A stretch of DNA of 52,706 nucleotides from Membranihabitans marinus. GTDB taxonomy: Bacteria > Bacteroidota > Bacteroidia > Chitinophagales > Saprospiraceae. The stretch lies in contig NZ_JAJQYA010000036.1 of assembly GCF_021729155.1 (NCBI RefSeq), positions 1-52,706 on the forward strand, written 5' to 3'. The notes beneath the pieces are model-generated. The model was not told the DNA's origin. It saw nothing but the letters and a program-made list of their open reading frames with translations, and made no database searches. Every line of letters begins with the position of its first letter. The stretch's first letter is position 1. Made by a program: the position numbers and the translations under genes. Below are positions 1 through 10,016 of the stretch, piece by piece.

Positions 1-390
1 AGAAAAAGAATTAGAAATATTATCAAATAATTCAAATTGCGCTTAATTTAGGGGTATTGTTTTTTATACTTACTCCAACCAACACTTCGACAGAGCTCAG
101 TGCGGCGGCTCAGTGCGCCGCTTTCAGGACTTTTCTCTTGTTATATTAGATTGGTTTGCCGAAAGGAAGTGGCTAAAGATCTATCGAATTATGTTGCAGT
201 CACGCCTCGGCACAGTGGCCTCGGTTCCCTCATCAAATGTCCATTAAGGACATTTGGTTGCCCAAAGGGCAACTTCATTCGGTCATCATAAAAATGTAAT
301 CAAAACTAAATATCTCATCATTTTAAAATTTAATCATTTATTGTACCTTAGGCTGCCAATTGTATTTTAATATAATCAAATAGATCCTTA
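1..390. repeat. Intergenic region with REP-like GC-rich repeat block
   Basis: No convincing gene lies here. Positions 86-273 are conspicuously GC-rich and repetitive against the AT-rich surroundings. A 13-bp unit is tandemly duplicated with one mismatch (95-107 and 108-120, GCTCAGTGCGGCG/GCTCAGTGCGCCG). GCCTCGG is repeated at 204-210 and 218-224. Two short perfect hairpins follow each other: stem 235-242 with 248-255, and stem 257-263 with 267-273. A related block occurs at 41541-41628. A 63-codon open frame crosses the block but looks like chance. The last 100 bases before the gene at 391 are AT-rich leader. A weak TACCTTAG at about 341 resembles a Bacteroidota -7 box but is not convincing. 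Confidence 0.6.
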
Positions 391-2043
391 ATGAAGTATA
401 TTTTATTGTTTGCTTTACTTACCTCCAATATTGTATTGGCCTTTGGCCAAAAAAATACCAGCGAACCATCAATAATAATAAAAACCAAACAAAAGAAAAC
501 AGCGGTGTCCATCGATGATTCGGGTCAACTAATTCTGGAAATTACTCGAAAAGATGCTAGAAAAATTAAAAACAAAAAATTTGTTCAATACAGTGACTTT
601 GGTGCCAAAGGCGATGGTAAAACAGATGACATTTTGGCTATTTCAGCTACACATGCATGGGCAAACCAAGAAAAACTACCCGTAAAAGCAGATCCTGGAT
701 TCACCTATTACATCGGCAAAAAAGCCCATCCCATAAACATTAAAACCAATACCGATTTTTCAGATGCCCAATTCATTATCGACGATAGAGAGGTTGAGGA
801 TAGAAGAAAATCTATATTTATTGTCAGCTCCAATCACCAATCCTACAAGGTGAGTAGTATCAAGACATTGCGTAAAAACCAAAAATCGATTGATCTCCAA
901 TTACAAGGCCCCAGCTTAATCACGGTAACCAATAGAAAAGTAAAACACTATATTCGCTATGGCCTCAACCAAGACAATGGATCGGCACAAACCGATATTT
1001 TTGTAGTCGACAAAGATGGTCAAATCGACATGAATGCTCCGATTATATGGGACTTTGACCATATTTCTGAAATGAAGGTATTACCGATGGACGAAGAGAT
1101 ATTAACACTGAAGGGTGGACACTTTACAACCATCGCCAATCAAGCAGAATCGAAATACACATACTACAGTCGCAACATAGCCATCAGACGATCAAATGTT
1201 GTAGTAGATGGTTTGGAACACCACATCACAGGAGAAGGCGATACTGGGGCACCCTATGGTGGATTCCTGAATATCAGCGACTGCTCCTATATCACCGTAA
1301 AAAACACCATCCTTACAGGGCATAAAACCTATAAAACCATTGGCTCGGCGGGCAAACCTGTATCTATGGGAAGTTATGATATATCAGCCAGTAGAGCCTT
1401 GAATATTTCATTTATCAATTGTCGCCAGACCAACGATGTGGATGATGGTAGATATTGGGGGATAATTGGTTCCAATTATTGCAAAAACATCCTCTACGAC
1501 GGTTGTACCTTTTCAAGATTCGATGCACACAAAGGAGTGGCCAATGCCTCTATTCGCAATTCGACTTTAGGCCATATGGGCATCAATGCCATCGGCAGCG
1601 GGACCTTTCTTGTGGAAAATTCTACCATTAGAGGAAGAACATTGATTAACCTACGATCAGATTACGGCAGTACATGGCAAGGAGAATTTATAATTCGAGA
1701 CTGTAAATTTATACCAGGTGGAGGTCACCGCCCTATGAATCCCACTCTATTTGGAGGATCAAATAGCGGAAAACACGATTTCGGATATACCTGTTATATG
1801 CCAGAAAACATTACCATAGAAAACCTTTATATCGAGGATACCAATACCCCGGAAAATTATAAAGGTCCGGTAATTTTCTCCAATTTTAACAAGGAACGCA
1901 TAGACGACAGCTATAGTGAATCTTTTCCCTATATCATTACAAAAAAAGTAACGGTAAAAAATGTTAGTACCGCCAGTGGAAATAAGTTGAGAAAAAGTGA
2001 CAATCCATATATGTTCAATGGGGTGGAGATTGTACAGGAATAA
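391..2043 (+). CDS. Secreted right-handed beta-helix protein (pectate-lyase-3-like)
   Basis: This is a 550-residue protein with a signal peptide at residues 1-20 (hydrophobic stretch ending AFG-Q). Residues 67-80 read YSDFGAKGDGKTDD, the start of the Pectate_lyase_3 / GH28-like beta-helix family, where it forms the N-terminal cap of the helix. Residues of about 250-540 show the irregular short beta-strand repeats rich in N, S, T, G and I that such helices have (for example YITVKNTILTG). Family members cleave or bind polyuronides and other polysaccharides at the cell surface. No catalytic residues can be assigned by eye, so the substrate is unknown. The next + strand gene is 420 bases downstream, and whether they share a transcript is unclear. 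The call is firm for the fold and weak for the enzyme activity. Confidence 0.8.
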   Translation: MKYILLFALLTSNIVLAFGQKNTSEPSIIIKTKQKKTAVSIDDSGQLILEITRKDARKIKNKKFVQYSDFGAKGDGKTDDILAISATHAWANQEKLPVKADPGFTYYIGKKAHPINIKTNTDFSDAQFIIDDREVEDRRKSIFIVSSNHQSYKVSSIKTLRKNQKSIDLQLQGPSLITVTNRKVKHYIRYGLNQDNGSAQTDIFVVDKDGQIDMNAPIIWDFDHISEMKVLPMDEEILTLKGGHFTTIANQAESKYTYYSRNIAIRRSNVVVDGLEHHITGEGDTGAPYGGFLNISDCSYITVKNTILTGHKTYKTIGSAGKPVSMGSYDISASRALNISFINCRQTNDVDDGRYWGIIGSNYCKNILYDGCTFSRFDAHKGVANASIRNSTLGHMGINAIGSGTFLVENSTIRGRTLINLRSDYGSTWQGEFIIRDCKFIPGGGHRPMNPTLFGGSNSGKHDFGYTCYMPENITIENLYIEDTNTPENYKGPVIFSNFNKERIDDSYSESFPYIITKKVTVKNVSTASGNKLRKSDNPYMFNGVEIVQE

Positions 2044-2463
2044 TCAAATCATTGTATTTATCCAAACCATCACTTCATATTCAATGATTGAAGGATAACT
2101 ATACACTGAAATCACTTGAGTTTCATGTAAAAAGTCGTGTCATGTCGAATGCATTTTAAAACAATAAAGATTAAGGTTAATACTCCTCAAAATTTTAAGA
2201 TGAATTCTGTTTTTTGAATTCCTCTAGGAGTCATTTAATATTTCACACGCACAGTGATCATTTCATAATATGAATATCTTATACGAAATGTAATTGTCAT
2301 GGTGAAGAAAAACCAACCTCATTGATTCAATACCCAGATTAAAACTAGTATTGTTTTCTATTTTATTTGAAAAAATACTTACTATTGTGTGTAAATCAAT
2401 AATTTTTTATTTATTGATATAAAACATATCAATAGTTAGAAATACAGTAAACCAAATAATATT
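2044..2463. other. Intergenic region upstream of the DUF6807 gene
   Basis: This is a 420-base AT-rich gap between two co-directional genes. The only ordered element I see is the inverted repeat at 2395-2418, listed separately. No RNA gene, no rho-independent terminator with a U-tract, and no ORF of interest were found. Confidence 0.5.
2395..2418. promoter_or_regulatory. 8-bp perfect inverted repeat, candidate operator
   Basis: ATCAATAA at 2395-2402 and TTATTGAT at 2411-2418 are perfect reverse complements separated by 8 bases. A further half-site-like ATCAATAG follows at about 2427. It lies 45-70 bases before the ATG at 2464, where a dimeric regulator could act. The bases are AT-rich, so chance symmetry is possible, and no regulator can be named. 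Confidence 0.3.
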
Positions 2464-3702
2464 ATGAAAAATAGCCTTTTTATATTAATGGGATGGTTAA
2501 TTGCCATGGGACTAACCAATTGTTCCGATCCCAATTCGACCACTATTATTTTAAACGAATTAGCAGCCGATTATGCAGGTCAGCAAGTTCCCGTACACTC
2601 GACCATCGATTTGCCCCCAAAATTTCAGGCGGTAGCCAGTAAGGATCTATCGGTTACCTTGGAGACAAGAAATGGAACTTTTAAGGACATCCCTGGACAA
2701 ATCACTCAATCAGAAGAGGGACAATATGAATTGTGGTGGATGATTCCAGAGATTAAAAAGGAAGAGTCTTTGCAATGGTCAGCCACTATCAAAATTGATA
2801 GTACAGGCAATCATTCTCACTTTACATGGAAAGACACACCGGGACAATTTATGGATTTATTATACCATGACCGTCCCCTGTTTAGATACCAATATATTTT
2901 AGACAAGGAATTAGATAAAGAGAAAACCCTAACCCAAAACAACAAACCTTTCTACCACATATTTGATTTGGAGGGACAAACCAAGATTACCAATGGACCA
3001 GAGGAAGGTATTTGGTCCCATCACCGCGGAATAATGTTTGGATGGAGAGATGTGAAATTTGAAGACCAAGAACTTTCTTTTTGGGGGATGGAAGATCTCA
3101 CGGTTCAAAAACACATTGAATTTACGAAGACCATTGCTGGACCTGTATTTGCCCAAACGGAAGCTTTAATTCACTGGAATGACAGCACTGGAAGGACATT
3201 AATTGAGGAGCGTCGTCAAGCGACCATATTCAAACAACCAGATCCCAACATCGTCTTACTTGACTTTAAATCGACTATCAATTCTACAGGGCCAAGCATT
3301 ACCTTAAATGGCGATGCTGAACACGGAGGTGTTCAATTCCGAGCCAGTAATGATGTAGGAGCAGAATTACCTGGATCTAAAAAACCTACCTACTATTTCC
3401 ATGAAGACAATATTGATCCGAAAAAAGATCACAACCTTCCATGGGTAGGCATGAGCTACGGTCTAAACAACAAAACCTATAGTGTATTACATATCAACCA
3501 TCCTCAAAATCCCAAACCAGCTGTCTGGTCGGCCTATAGAGATTACGGTCGTTTTGGGGCATATTTCCCACATCAGTTGGAGCCGGGTAAGCCCCTTACC
3601 GTTCAATGTAGATATTGGATTGGGGAGGAAGAAATGCTAGATAGATCGAGTCTATCCGACATGTACAAAGCCTATATCAACCCTGTAAAAATTAGCAAAT
3701 AA
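2464..3702 (+). CDS. DUF6807 (PmoA-like) family lipoprotein
   Basis: This is a 412-residue protein with a lipoprotein signal: hydrophobic residues 5-17 followed by the lipobox LTNC with Cys20 as the lipidation site. From about residue 130 it matches the DUF6807 family (annotated in databases as PmoA family): YHDRPLFRYQY, then EGIWSHHRGIMFGW at about 181-194 with the characteristic HHRG, then a later GDAEHGGVQFR segment. The family is common in planctomycetes and Bacteroidota beside Gfo/Idh/MocA oxidoreductases and sugar-utilisation genes. Despite the name it has no shown role in methane oxidation, and its function is unknown. A Gfo/Idh/MocA gene lies convergently downstream, which fits this context. 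The gene is followed at once by the 12-mer repeat (starting in its stop codon) and a 27-bp hairpin. Confidence 0.82.
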   Translation: MKNSLFILMGWLIAMGLTNCSDPNSTTIILNELAADYAGQQVPVHSTIDLPPKFQAVASKDLSVTLETRNGTFKDIPGQITQSEEGQYELWWMIPEIKKEESLQWSATIKIDSTGNHSHFTWKDTPGQFMDLLYHDRPLFRYQYILDKELDKEKTLTQNNKPFYHIFDLEGQTKITNGPEEGIWSHHRGIMFGWRDVKFEDQELSFWGMEDLTVQKHIEFTKTIAGPVFAQTEALIHWNDSTGRTLIEERRQATIFKQPDPNIVLLDFKSTINSTGPSITLNGDAEHGGVQFRASNDVGAELPGSKKPTYYFHEDNIDPKKDHNLPWVGMSYGLNNKTYSVLHINHPQNPKPAVWSAYRDYGRFGAYFPHQLEPGKPLTVQCRYWIGEEEMLDRSSLSDMYKAYINPVKISK

Positions 3703-3711
3703 TACCAAATG
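3700..3711 (+). repeat. Dispersed 12-mer TAATACCAAATG, copy A
   Basis: An exact copy of a 12-base word that recurs between genes at 4038-4049, 32514-32525 and 41711-41722. Here its first three bases are the stop codon of the DUF6807 gene, and it reads in the direction of that gene. Confidence 0.6.
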
Positions 3712-3727
3712 CGATAAAAGGACTGTA

Positions 3728-3785
3728 GTCTCAAAATCACAAAGCTCGTCAGAAGAATTTCTGACGAGCTTTGTGATTTTGAGAC
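3728..3785 (+). terminator. 27-bp perfect hairpin, putative terminator or repeat element
   Basis: Left arm 3728-3754 and right arm 3759-3785 are exact reverse complements over 27 bases, with a four-base loop (GAAT, 3755-3758). The arms begin GTCTCAAAATCACAAAGC. The hairpin lies 26 bases after the stop codon of the DUF6807 gene, in a convergent gap. It has no U-tract, so it is not a textbook rho-independent terminator. It could block transcription from both sides, protect mRNA 3' ends, or be a mobile repeat. Confidence 0.55.
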
Positions 3786-3980
3786 CTTATCAATCTAAAA
3801 TTTACTATTATTTATTTACGTCTTAACCATTTCAAAATTCTATCTCAGACGTCTGCCACAAAAAAGGAACCATAATATTTCTAAAACATATTTCCGCTCT
3901 TAACTATATCATCTTTAAATGTTAATCCTAACAAACTAGAAAATTCCACATACCTCCTACTTCCTCCATGATTCTAAAGC

Positions 3981-4013
3981 AAAAAAAAGACCGCCTTATT
4001 TAAAGACGGTCCC
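3981..4013 (-). terminator. Rho-independent terminator of the minus-strand Gfo/Idh/MocA gene
   Basis: Read on the minus strand, GACCGTCTT pairs with AAGGCGGTC around a five-base loop and is followed by a run of eight T. The single apparent mismatch on the plus strand (C with A) becomes a G-U wobble pair in minus-strand RNA, so the stem is continuous only for that strand. It lies 40 bases past the stop codon at 4054. A near-identical design recurs at 41812-41846. Confidence 0.85.
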
Positions 4014-4037
4014 AATTATTTCATTATAAGATAAATT

Positions 4038-4049
4038 CATTTGGTATTA
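4038..4049 (-). repeat. Dispersed 12-mer TAATACCAAATG, copy B
   Basis: Exact copy on the minus strand, starting four bases after the stop codon of the gene at 4054-5370 and upstream of its terminator. It has the same orientation relative to transcription as copy A. Confidence 0.6.
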
Positions 4050-4053
4050 TACC

Positions 4054-5370
4054 CTAAATTACCTTTGTCACACCAGGAACAGGTATCTTACCCGCATCCC
4101 ATTTCAAATCCATAGAATAGTCATCGTATTTTGGTCCAATTTCTATTTCCGAATTCATGGCTTCTTCCCATGTTATTTCGCGACCACTGTAGCCTACCAT
4201 TCTGCCGATGATACCTAGCATGGTACTATTGGCCATCCAAACTCCATCATTGATCGGTTCGTTTTTGCGGATAGCTGCAAAAAGGGCATCTTGTTCCGCT
4301 TGATGCATCACATTCATTTCTCCCTCATATGACCAAGGGTTTTTCCCCGTAATGCGCCACTCCTTATACATCTGTAAATAGGCGTACCCATCAGAACCAA
4401 AAACTTCAACGGTATTGCGACTGGGACATCCCGTATGCTGTCTGGTAAAGTGATAGCCTTTTACATCGTCTTCGTATTCATACTCAATGGCAAAATGATC
4501 GTAGATATTTCCAAAAATGGGATCGACCCTCTTTTGTCTTCCTCCTATACCAATAGCCTTCACTGGAACACGATCTCCCAATGCCCATGCCATCATATCC
4601 AAACTATGCACGGCTACCTCTACGATAAAGTCACCTGACATCCAATCGTAATAGTACCAATTGCGCAACATATATTCCATATCAGTCCATTCTGGCTTTC
4701 TAGGGAATGACCACAATTCACCTCCATATCGATAGGTGCTCACAGAACGAATATCTCCACACTGACCATCTAAAATTCTTCCAAAGGCAGCTTGATTAGG
4801 AGTGTTATGCCTAAAACAAAATCCACTAACCAATGACAAATTTTTCTCTTTAGCGATCTTAGCTGAATCGATAATACTTCGAACGCCAGGGGCATCTACT
4901 GCTACTGGTTTCTCCGCAAATACGTGTTTGCCCGCCTTAACCGCAGCCGCCAAATGATGGGGGCGCGCATAGGGTGGTGCTGCCAACAATACAACATCTA
5001 CTCCTGAATCAATAACCTTTTGATACGAATCAAAGCCCAAAAATTGTCGACTGGAATCAACTTTTACCCGCTCTGGATATTCTTCGATCAGAGCATTATA
5101 AGATTTCAACAGTCGATCTTCAAAAATATCTCCCATCGCCGTAATCTCGACGTCTGGATCGGCATTTAATGCCTGAACAGCGGCACCAGTTCCTCTACCT
5201 CCGCATCCGATAAGGCCGACTTTTAGGATGGAATTTTTCGAAGTCATATTTGGAACCATAGAATAAGCCGTCCCTAATCCCACCGAAGTAGTAGCCAAAG
5301 TAGCGGCCGTTGTTTTAAGGAAGGATCGACGGGATTGTCCCTTCCACAAATTTTCATCAAATTTTTCCAT
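4054..5370 (-). CDS. Tat-exported Gfo/Idh/MocA family oxidoreductase
   Basis: This 438-residue NAD(P)-dependent sugar-type oxidoreductase starts at the ATG at 5370 (MEKFDENLWKG), which places a Tat signal near the N-terminus: RRSFLK at residues 14-19, then an Ala/Thr/Leu-rich stretch. An upstream in-frame start at 5430 would add 20 unlikely residues. The Rossmann motif GLIGCGGRGTGA sits at about 52-63. The EKPVAVDAPG motif holds the lysine that this family uses in catalysis or cofactor contact. A C-terminal GFO_IDH_MocA-type alpha/beta domain follows. The protein is of normal length for the exported subgroup, whose members keep a tightly bound nicotinamide cofactor. Substrate unknown. It ends at a clear terminator and is separated by 705 bases from the next upstream gene, so it is probably transcribed alone. 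Confidence 0.88.
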   Translation of the reverse strand: MEKFDENLWKGQSRRSFLKTTAATLATTSVGLGTAYSMVPNMTSKNSILKVGLIGCGGRGTGAAVQALNADPDVEITAMGDIFEDRLLKSYNALIEEYPERVKVDSSRQFLGFDSYQKVIDSGVDVVLLAAPPYARPHHLAAAVKAGKHVFAEKPVAVDAPGVRSIIDSAKIAKEKNLSLVSGFCFRHNTPNQAAFGRILDGQCGDIRSVSTYRYGGELWSFPRKPEWTDMEYMLRNWYYYDWMSGDFIVEVAVHSLDMMAWALGDRVPVKAIGIGGRQKRVDPIFGNIYDHFAIEYEYEDDVKGYHFTRQHTGCPSRNTVEVFGSDGYAYLQMYKEWRITGKNPWSYEGEMNVMHQAEQDALFAAIRKNEPINDGVWMANSTMLGIIGRMVGYSGREITWEEAMNSEIEIGPKYDDYSMDLKWDAGKIPVPGVTKVI

Positions 5371-6075
5371 TGTCATGATTTTTTTTAGAAATAAAACTAT
5401 TGTTGCACGAAATCCCACTCCTACAAGCAAATTGGCTATTTTTTCTCAAACATCCAAACATTAGCTTACCACCATCCTCCATCACCACTTTATATTGAGG
5501 CTAATCCTTGGCTATAGGATATTTACAGACAATACTATTCGTGGACAAGGCTGCTAAAAAAATATTTTAATGTTTCTACACAAGAATACAATCATCATTA
5601 ACTAAATTGATCCACAATCCAACAATTTTAGACAAAATAAATACATAATCATTTGATATTCGACCTCTTAACATCACTCACCATTCTTTCCTATAACTAT
5701 TAGACCTTGACTTATTTATTTCATCCCTCTTGAGATTAACCCATTTTTATGAATTTCCAAATAACCTATTCTACCCAATACACCGTATCCTAAATCATTT
5801 TAATACAATTATTAAAGCCAATATTAAAGAGTTGTTAATGTTAATTTAATTGCAGGATATAACAGTACCTCAACCCAAACTTTACTCTCTTTATAACTAT
5901 ATGATTTTAATTAATATCTTTCATCCCATCCATACCTCTGAAAAAACAATTTCATTGAATAATCATATATCCATAAATAATCTACCTACCTCAATGGTGA
6001 TTAAACAAGCGGTTGATTCTACACAACTTCATTTCTGTTTTTTTTCTACTTAATTATTGTAATATGAATCTATTA
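5371..6075. other. Long AT-rich intergenic region
   Basis: About 700 bases between two minus-strand Gfo/Idh/MocA genes. It must contain the promoter of the gene at 4054-5370, but I cannot point to a convincing -33/-7 pair. A 67-codon frame on the plus strand (5850-6053) has no family resemblance, no leader and runs into the neighbouring 3' region, so I do not call it. Confidence 0.45.
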
Positions 6076-6978
6076 TTATGTATCTATATATTTGGATAAT
6101 AATATCGGCTGGCCACCCCGTTGTTTACTCTCTTCAGCAGCTTGCATAAATGCATAAATCTCTATTGTTTCCCGATCTTCAACCGGAGACGATCCTCGTT
6201 CAAAAAAACCCACGATCTCTTTCACCAATGGAGTATAGTCTTCAAATGGAGGTATAGATTGAATAGAATTTTGGCCGTAAATCCGTCCCCCAAAACGTAT
6301 TTTCCCCAATCTAATACCTCGAAAAACTCCGATCCTTCCGTCATTCCATATTCCGGTCACCACATCTACATCTTCGGTATAAGCTCTAGACACAGATTTA
6401 CATCCTGATCCCAATATGGCATATAACCATTCAATTCCGTGGATGCCATCCCAAAACAAATCGATATGACTAGGTTGGATCGGGGCTGGTCCATAGGTCT
6501 CTGCACCATTTACCTTTCCTATTCTAGGATCTTTTAACAACTCTGTAAGCTGATCACCATACCGCAATGCCGAAGATGAAAATATGGGACAGTTGTATTC
6601 TTTAGCCATAGAAAAAATGGTCTTCACTTTTTCCAAATTCTCGGCTACAGGTTTATCGACATATACCGGCAACCCAGCCTTTAATACCGGCCTAATCTCT
6701 TCTAAATGGGGTCGGCCATCATTGGTCAACAGCATTACAGCATCCACCCTTCGAACAACATACTTAATTGATCTACCTTTTTTTACCCCTACCGATTCCA
6801 TGGTTGTTTGATAAGCTGTTAATCGCTCCACCGAAAACTCTACATCTGGATTACCAGGGGGATGATAATAATAGGTAACCTTACACCGTCCTGCCATACT
6901 TCCCACAAGATCTTGATTAATAATCTTGGAGAAAGACGCACTGTGTTCTGAAAGGCCAATGACACCAATCTCTATCAT
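6076..6978 (-). CDS. Gfo/Idh/MocA family oxidoreductase, cytoplasmic paralogue
   Basis: This 300-residue protein has no export signal. The nucleotide-binding strand-turn-helix reads GVIGLSEHSASF at residues 4-15, where the usual GxGxxG is replaced by GLSEHSA. The VDKPVAENLEK segment corresponds to the family EKP motif with Glu changed to Asp. It is a close paralogue of the product of 10300-11301: both have HPPGNPDVEF followed by similar spacing, then NDGRPHL and VDKPVA. It follows the SGNH/propeller/cytochrome gene by 59 bases and is probably its operon partner. The shared unusual nucleotide loop suggests a distinct subfamily. Substrate unknown. Confidence 0.82.
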   Translation of the reverse strand: MIEIGVIGLSEHSASFSKIINQDLVGSMAGRCKVTYYYHPPGNPDVEFSVERLTAYQTTMESVGVKKGRSIKYVVRRVDAVMLLTNDGRPHLEEIRPVLKAGLPVYVDKPVAENLEKVKTIFSMAKEYNCPIFSSSALRYGDQLTELLKDPRIGKVNGAETYGPAPIQPSHIDLFWDGIHGIEWLYAILGSGCKSVSRAYTEDVDVVTGIWNDGRIGVFRGIRLGKIRFGGRIYGQNSIQSIPPFEDYTPLVKEIVGFFERGSSPVEDRETIEIYAFMQAAEESKQRGGQPILLSKYIDT

Positions 6979-7037
6979 GTTTCTACTTTATTTTTAAGCG
7001 ATGACCAACAACAACACTGTTTAGGCCATTTATCCTT

Positions 7038-10016
7038 TTATTCTAAGGTTCTAAAATATTCTAACATCGCTCTTGCTTCTTCCTCCGTCATTCCCTCATC
7101 GATCATTGGTGTACCTTTAAATTCCACTAGCAACTCTTTGGCCAATGGATCTTTTTCCAACATTTCAGCAGGATTTAATATCATATTCATAATCCATTCT
7201 GGGCTCCTTCTTTTCAAAATGCCTTTTGGTGCTGGTCCAATAACATTTTTATCCGCCAAATGACAAGTTATACATTTTGTATCGAAGAGGTTTTTGCCTT
7301 TTAACACCATGGACTGATCTATTTCAGTGGGCAATTCCAAGTTTTTAATAGGCCCTACCCCTTTATTATCCAAAACAATACGCTTGCTAGGTAAATCTTC
7401 AACTTCGCTAGATTCTGGTACATCTTTGGTCGACGACTGTGAAGCCGACGGTTCTGATTTGGTTTTTTCCAAATGGTTTTCAGTCCAATATTTCTCGTAA
7501 AAAGTTCTGAATTGCATACCAGAAACCGTAGAATCTGCGGAACCTCTTTTATGTGTCGGTCGATCACTCCAAAACCACGCAACGGTTTGAGCAGCTATCC
7601 GAACACGTTGCTCAGGAGACTTTAACAAATCTACCAATAAATTCCTATTGACTACATTGTGTTGCTGGTGCAACCACAAAACCTCCAATAGAGGAAGGGC
7701 ATCTTCTCTACTAGATGGATCTAGTGTATTCGCCCATGCTTGAGCCTTGCTAATTACTTCATCGGTATCCCTACCACTTAATTCTATTCTTACTTGATGT
7801 TTAACCGCATCGATAGGATTTTTAAATAATTCTAACAAATCTTCTACGGGTTGATCATAAATCGGAATCGGTGTGGCCAATGGTCGGTTTTTTGCCGTAA
7901 TTCTATAAATTCGACCATGTTTCTTGTCGCGACTAATATCTCTTAAATTATAAGGAGAATGCGTGATCACAGGATTTTGCCAGTCGCCAAAATAAAGGGC
8001 CCCATCTTGACCTATCACTCCATCGGTCGGTCGAAAATTAGGATCACCTGTATATCCAGGAGGCAATACTCTAGGTTTGGCTTCAGAATTGGGACGAAAG
8101 GTAGGATCATTCCCCGTATACAATAAGTCACCCACTTCAACTCCTTCCACTACACCGTCTTCTTTGTAATCCAATCGATATCGTTTAATCCCCTGAAATC
8201 CAATAACATTGTATACTAAAAAATTATTTTGGTACTTATCAGGAAAATGCGCACTGGTCAAAATTTGATTTGATGTTACTGGTCGTACAGTCTGCTTAAA
8301 CAATGGCCTTTTGTCAAATTCACTAAGATCTGAGTTAGCGGTAACAGTTCGCTTGTGATACACTTGAAAGGCTCGACCACTGGTACCATCAGTAATAAAA
8401 ATATTACCCCATTGATCAAAACTAATTCCGTGAGAATTAGGGGTATTTTCCACTACGAATGAAAAATCATAGGTTCTAGGATTGAATCGATACAAGCCTG
8501 GCGATCCCGATTCTTCACTATCCCGATAAGGTGTTTCTATATTTTCTAGTATAAATATTCCTCGCTGATAATAAATATTTCCATCTGGCCCAAAGATCAA
8601 ATTATTAGCGGTATGGTGGGTATCATCAGAACCTATACCACCAAATATTCGTTCTCTGTAGTCAGCTTTCCCATCGCCATCAGTATCTTTTAAAAAGAGC
8701 ACATCAGGAGCTGAAATAACAATTACTCCTCCATTCCAAAACTCAAAACCGGTTGGATTACTCACATAAGCAAAGGTTTCTACTTCATCGGCCTTACCAT
8801 CACCATCGGTATCAGTTAAATAAACCAAACGATCGTTCATCGGCGTTCCGGGTTGCCATTTGGGATAAGTCCCCCACGATGCCACCCATATGCGGCCTCT
8901 AGTATCCACCTGAAGAGCTACCGGATTGATAATTTCGGGAAATTCCTTTTCTGATGCAAACAAATTAACTTGAAGATCAGATGGCACCGTCATGCGATCG
9001 ATAGCGTCTTCTGGATCAACAAATTCAACGTCTCGAACGATATGGGTGCCCACGATAAGAGGTTCAGGCATATTGTCATCGGTTACTGTAAGATCTTCCC
9101 CATTGGCTCTGGCCCATATTTTTTTATCGCGATTGGATGCCATCACCCGCATCATCTCTAATTCTCGGTTCAACGTCTTGAAATTGCCATCTTGAATGGA
9201 CCGTGTTCCCCAAACATCATTACCACTAGTTGCTCGATAATTTTTAAACCATAAATGATTCTTATCTTTTACTGTCGCCCGTACCGAATCAATAAGGGGC
9301 GGATGCTCCTCTATGGTTTGCCCAGATAGTGTCTCGGCTATATAATGTCCGATTTGTCGATTGCCTTCTTCATTTAAATGAACACCATTTATCGTCAACG
9401 GCATGTCACTCTCTGCATACAATTGTTGTGAACCATGGAATAAATCGACATAGGTTATATTTTTGGCCATTGCCACTTCTGACATGACCTGACTATAAGC
9501 CGCCAATCTAACATTGTTTTCCTTCCCATCGGGTAGATTATTACTTTTTAAATCCTCATGAGCAATTGGAGAGAATAATACAATGCGCGGAGGTTGCAAT
9601 GAATCGTATTGCTGAGCTAAAGTATAATCAACCCAACCTTCCAATTTCTCTTTAAATAGATCTGGTGTATTATTATACGATTCATTGTATCCAAAAAACG
9701 CGAAAATAACATTGGCCTTCACTCTGGTCAAATGGCTATCACTATCGCCAAACCCCTCATGAGAACGAGGTCGATAATTGATTTGATCACCAGAATAGCC
9801 CAAATTCCTAAAGACTAGGCTATCATTGGGATATTGGAGTTGCATATAGGACTCCATCCATCCATCGTGCTGCATCCTTTCTGCCAGTGAATTTCCAATA
9901 ATCGCAATATGGTCCCCCCTCTTCAACTCAAAGGAGGAGTTATCTGAGCAACTGACAAAAATTCCCAATAATAGAATGACTAAGCTTGTTTTTAAAACAT
10001 CTGTGGTTGACACCAT
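7038..10016 (-). CDS. SGNH domain - PVC-type propeller dehydrogenase - cytochrome c lipoprotein
   Basis: This 992-residue lipoprotein has signal residues 8-22 and lipobox FVSC with Cys23. Residues of about 31-235 form an SGNH/GDSL-like domain: GNSLAE at 41-46 carries the candidate Ser43, GYNES carries the block III Asn, and NGVHLN carries the catalytic His. The usual Asp three residues before that His is Asn here. Residues of about 340-720 match the putative membrane-bound dehydrogenase propeller of PVC-group proteins (TIGR02604 type), with several Ca-binding-like DTDGDGKAD loops and [21 protein letters not shown]-like linker follows. The C-terminus is a class I cytochrome c: CITCH at 915-919 and a distal Met in GTPMID at about 971. 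The protein probably oxidises or deacylates a sugar derivative in the periplasm and passes electrons through haem. It is bracketed by two paralogous Gfo/Idh/MocA genes on the same strand. Confidence 0.85.
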   Translation of the reverse strand: MVSTTDVLKTSLVILLLGIFVSCSDNSSFELKRGDHIAIIGNSLAERMQHDGWMESYMQLQYPNDSLVFRNLGYSGDQINYRPRSHEGFGDSDSHLTRVKANVIFAFFGYNESYNNTPDLFKEKLEGWVDYTLAQQYDSLQPPRIVLFSPIAHEDLKSNNLPDGKENNVRLAAYSQVMSEVAMAKNITYVDLFHGSQQLYAESDMPLTINGVHLNEEGNRQIGHYIAETLSGQTIEEHPPLIDSVRATVKDKNHLWFKNYRATSGNDVWGTRSIQDGNFKTLNRELEMMRVMASNRDKKIWARANGEDLTVTDDNMPEPLIVGTHIVRDVEFVDPEDAIDRMTVPSDLQVNLFASEKEFPEIINPVALQVDTRGRIWVASWGTYPKWQPGTPMNDRLVYLTDTDGDGKADEVETFAYVSNPTGFEFWNGGVIVISAPDVLFLKDTDGDGKADYRERIFGGIGSDDTHHTANNLIFGPDGNIYYQRGIFILENIETPYRDSEESGSPGLYRFNPRTYDFSFVVENTPNSHGISFDQWGNIFITDGTSGRAFQVYHKRTVTANSDLSEFDKRPLFKQTVRPVTSNQILTSAHFPDKYQNNFLVYNVIGFQGIKRYRLDYKEDGVVEGVEVGDLLYTGNDPTFRPNSEAKPRVLPPGYTGDPNFRPTDGVIGQDGALYFGDWQNPVITHSPYNLRDISRDKKHGRIYRITAKNRPLATPIPIYDQPVEDLLELFKNPIDAVKHQVRIELSGRDTDEVISKAQAWANTLDPSSREDALPLLEVLWLHQQHNVVNRNLLVDLLKSPEQRVRIAAQTVAWFWSDRPTHKRGSADSTVSGMQFRTFYEKYWTENHLEKTKSEPSASQSSTKDVPESSEVEDLPSKRIVLDNKGVGPIKNLELPTEIDQSMVLKGKNLFDTKCITCHLADKNVIGPAPKGILKRRSPEWIMNMILNPAEMLEKDPLAKELLVEFKGTPMIDEGMTEEEARAMLEYFRTLE

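Larger units (their letters stand above)
3703..4053. other. Convergent intergenic region
   Basis: This 350-base gap holds the 27-bp hairpin (3728-3785), the minus-strand terminator (3981-4013) and the second 12-mer (4038-4049). The stretch 3786-3980 shows nothing recognisable. Confidence 0.6.

Noticed and set aside
100-291. 63-codon frame at the left end
   Set aside because: It runs through the GC-rich tandem repeat and hairpins; the translation reflects repeat sequence and not a protein family.
5850-6053. 67-codon frame in the long intergenic gap
   Set aside because: No family resemblance, no promoter or leader signal, and amino-acid composition typical of random AT-rich DNA.
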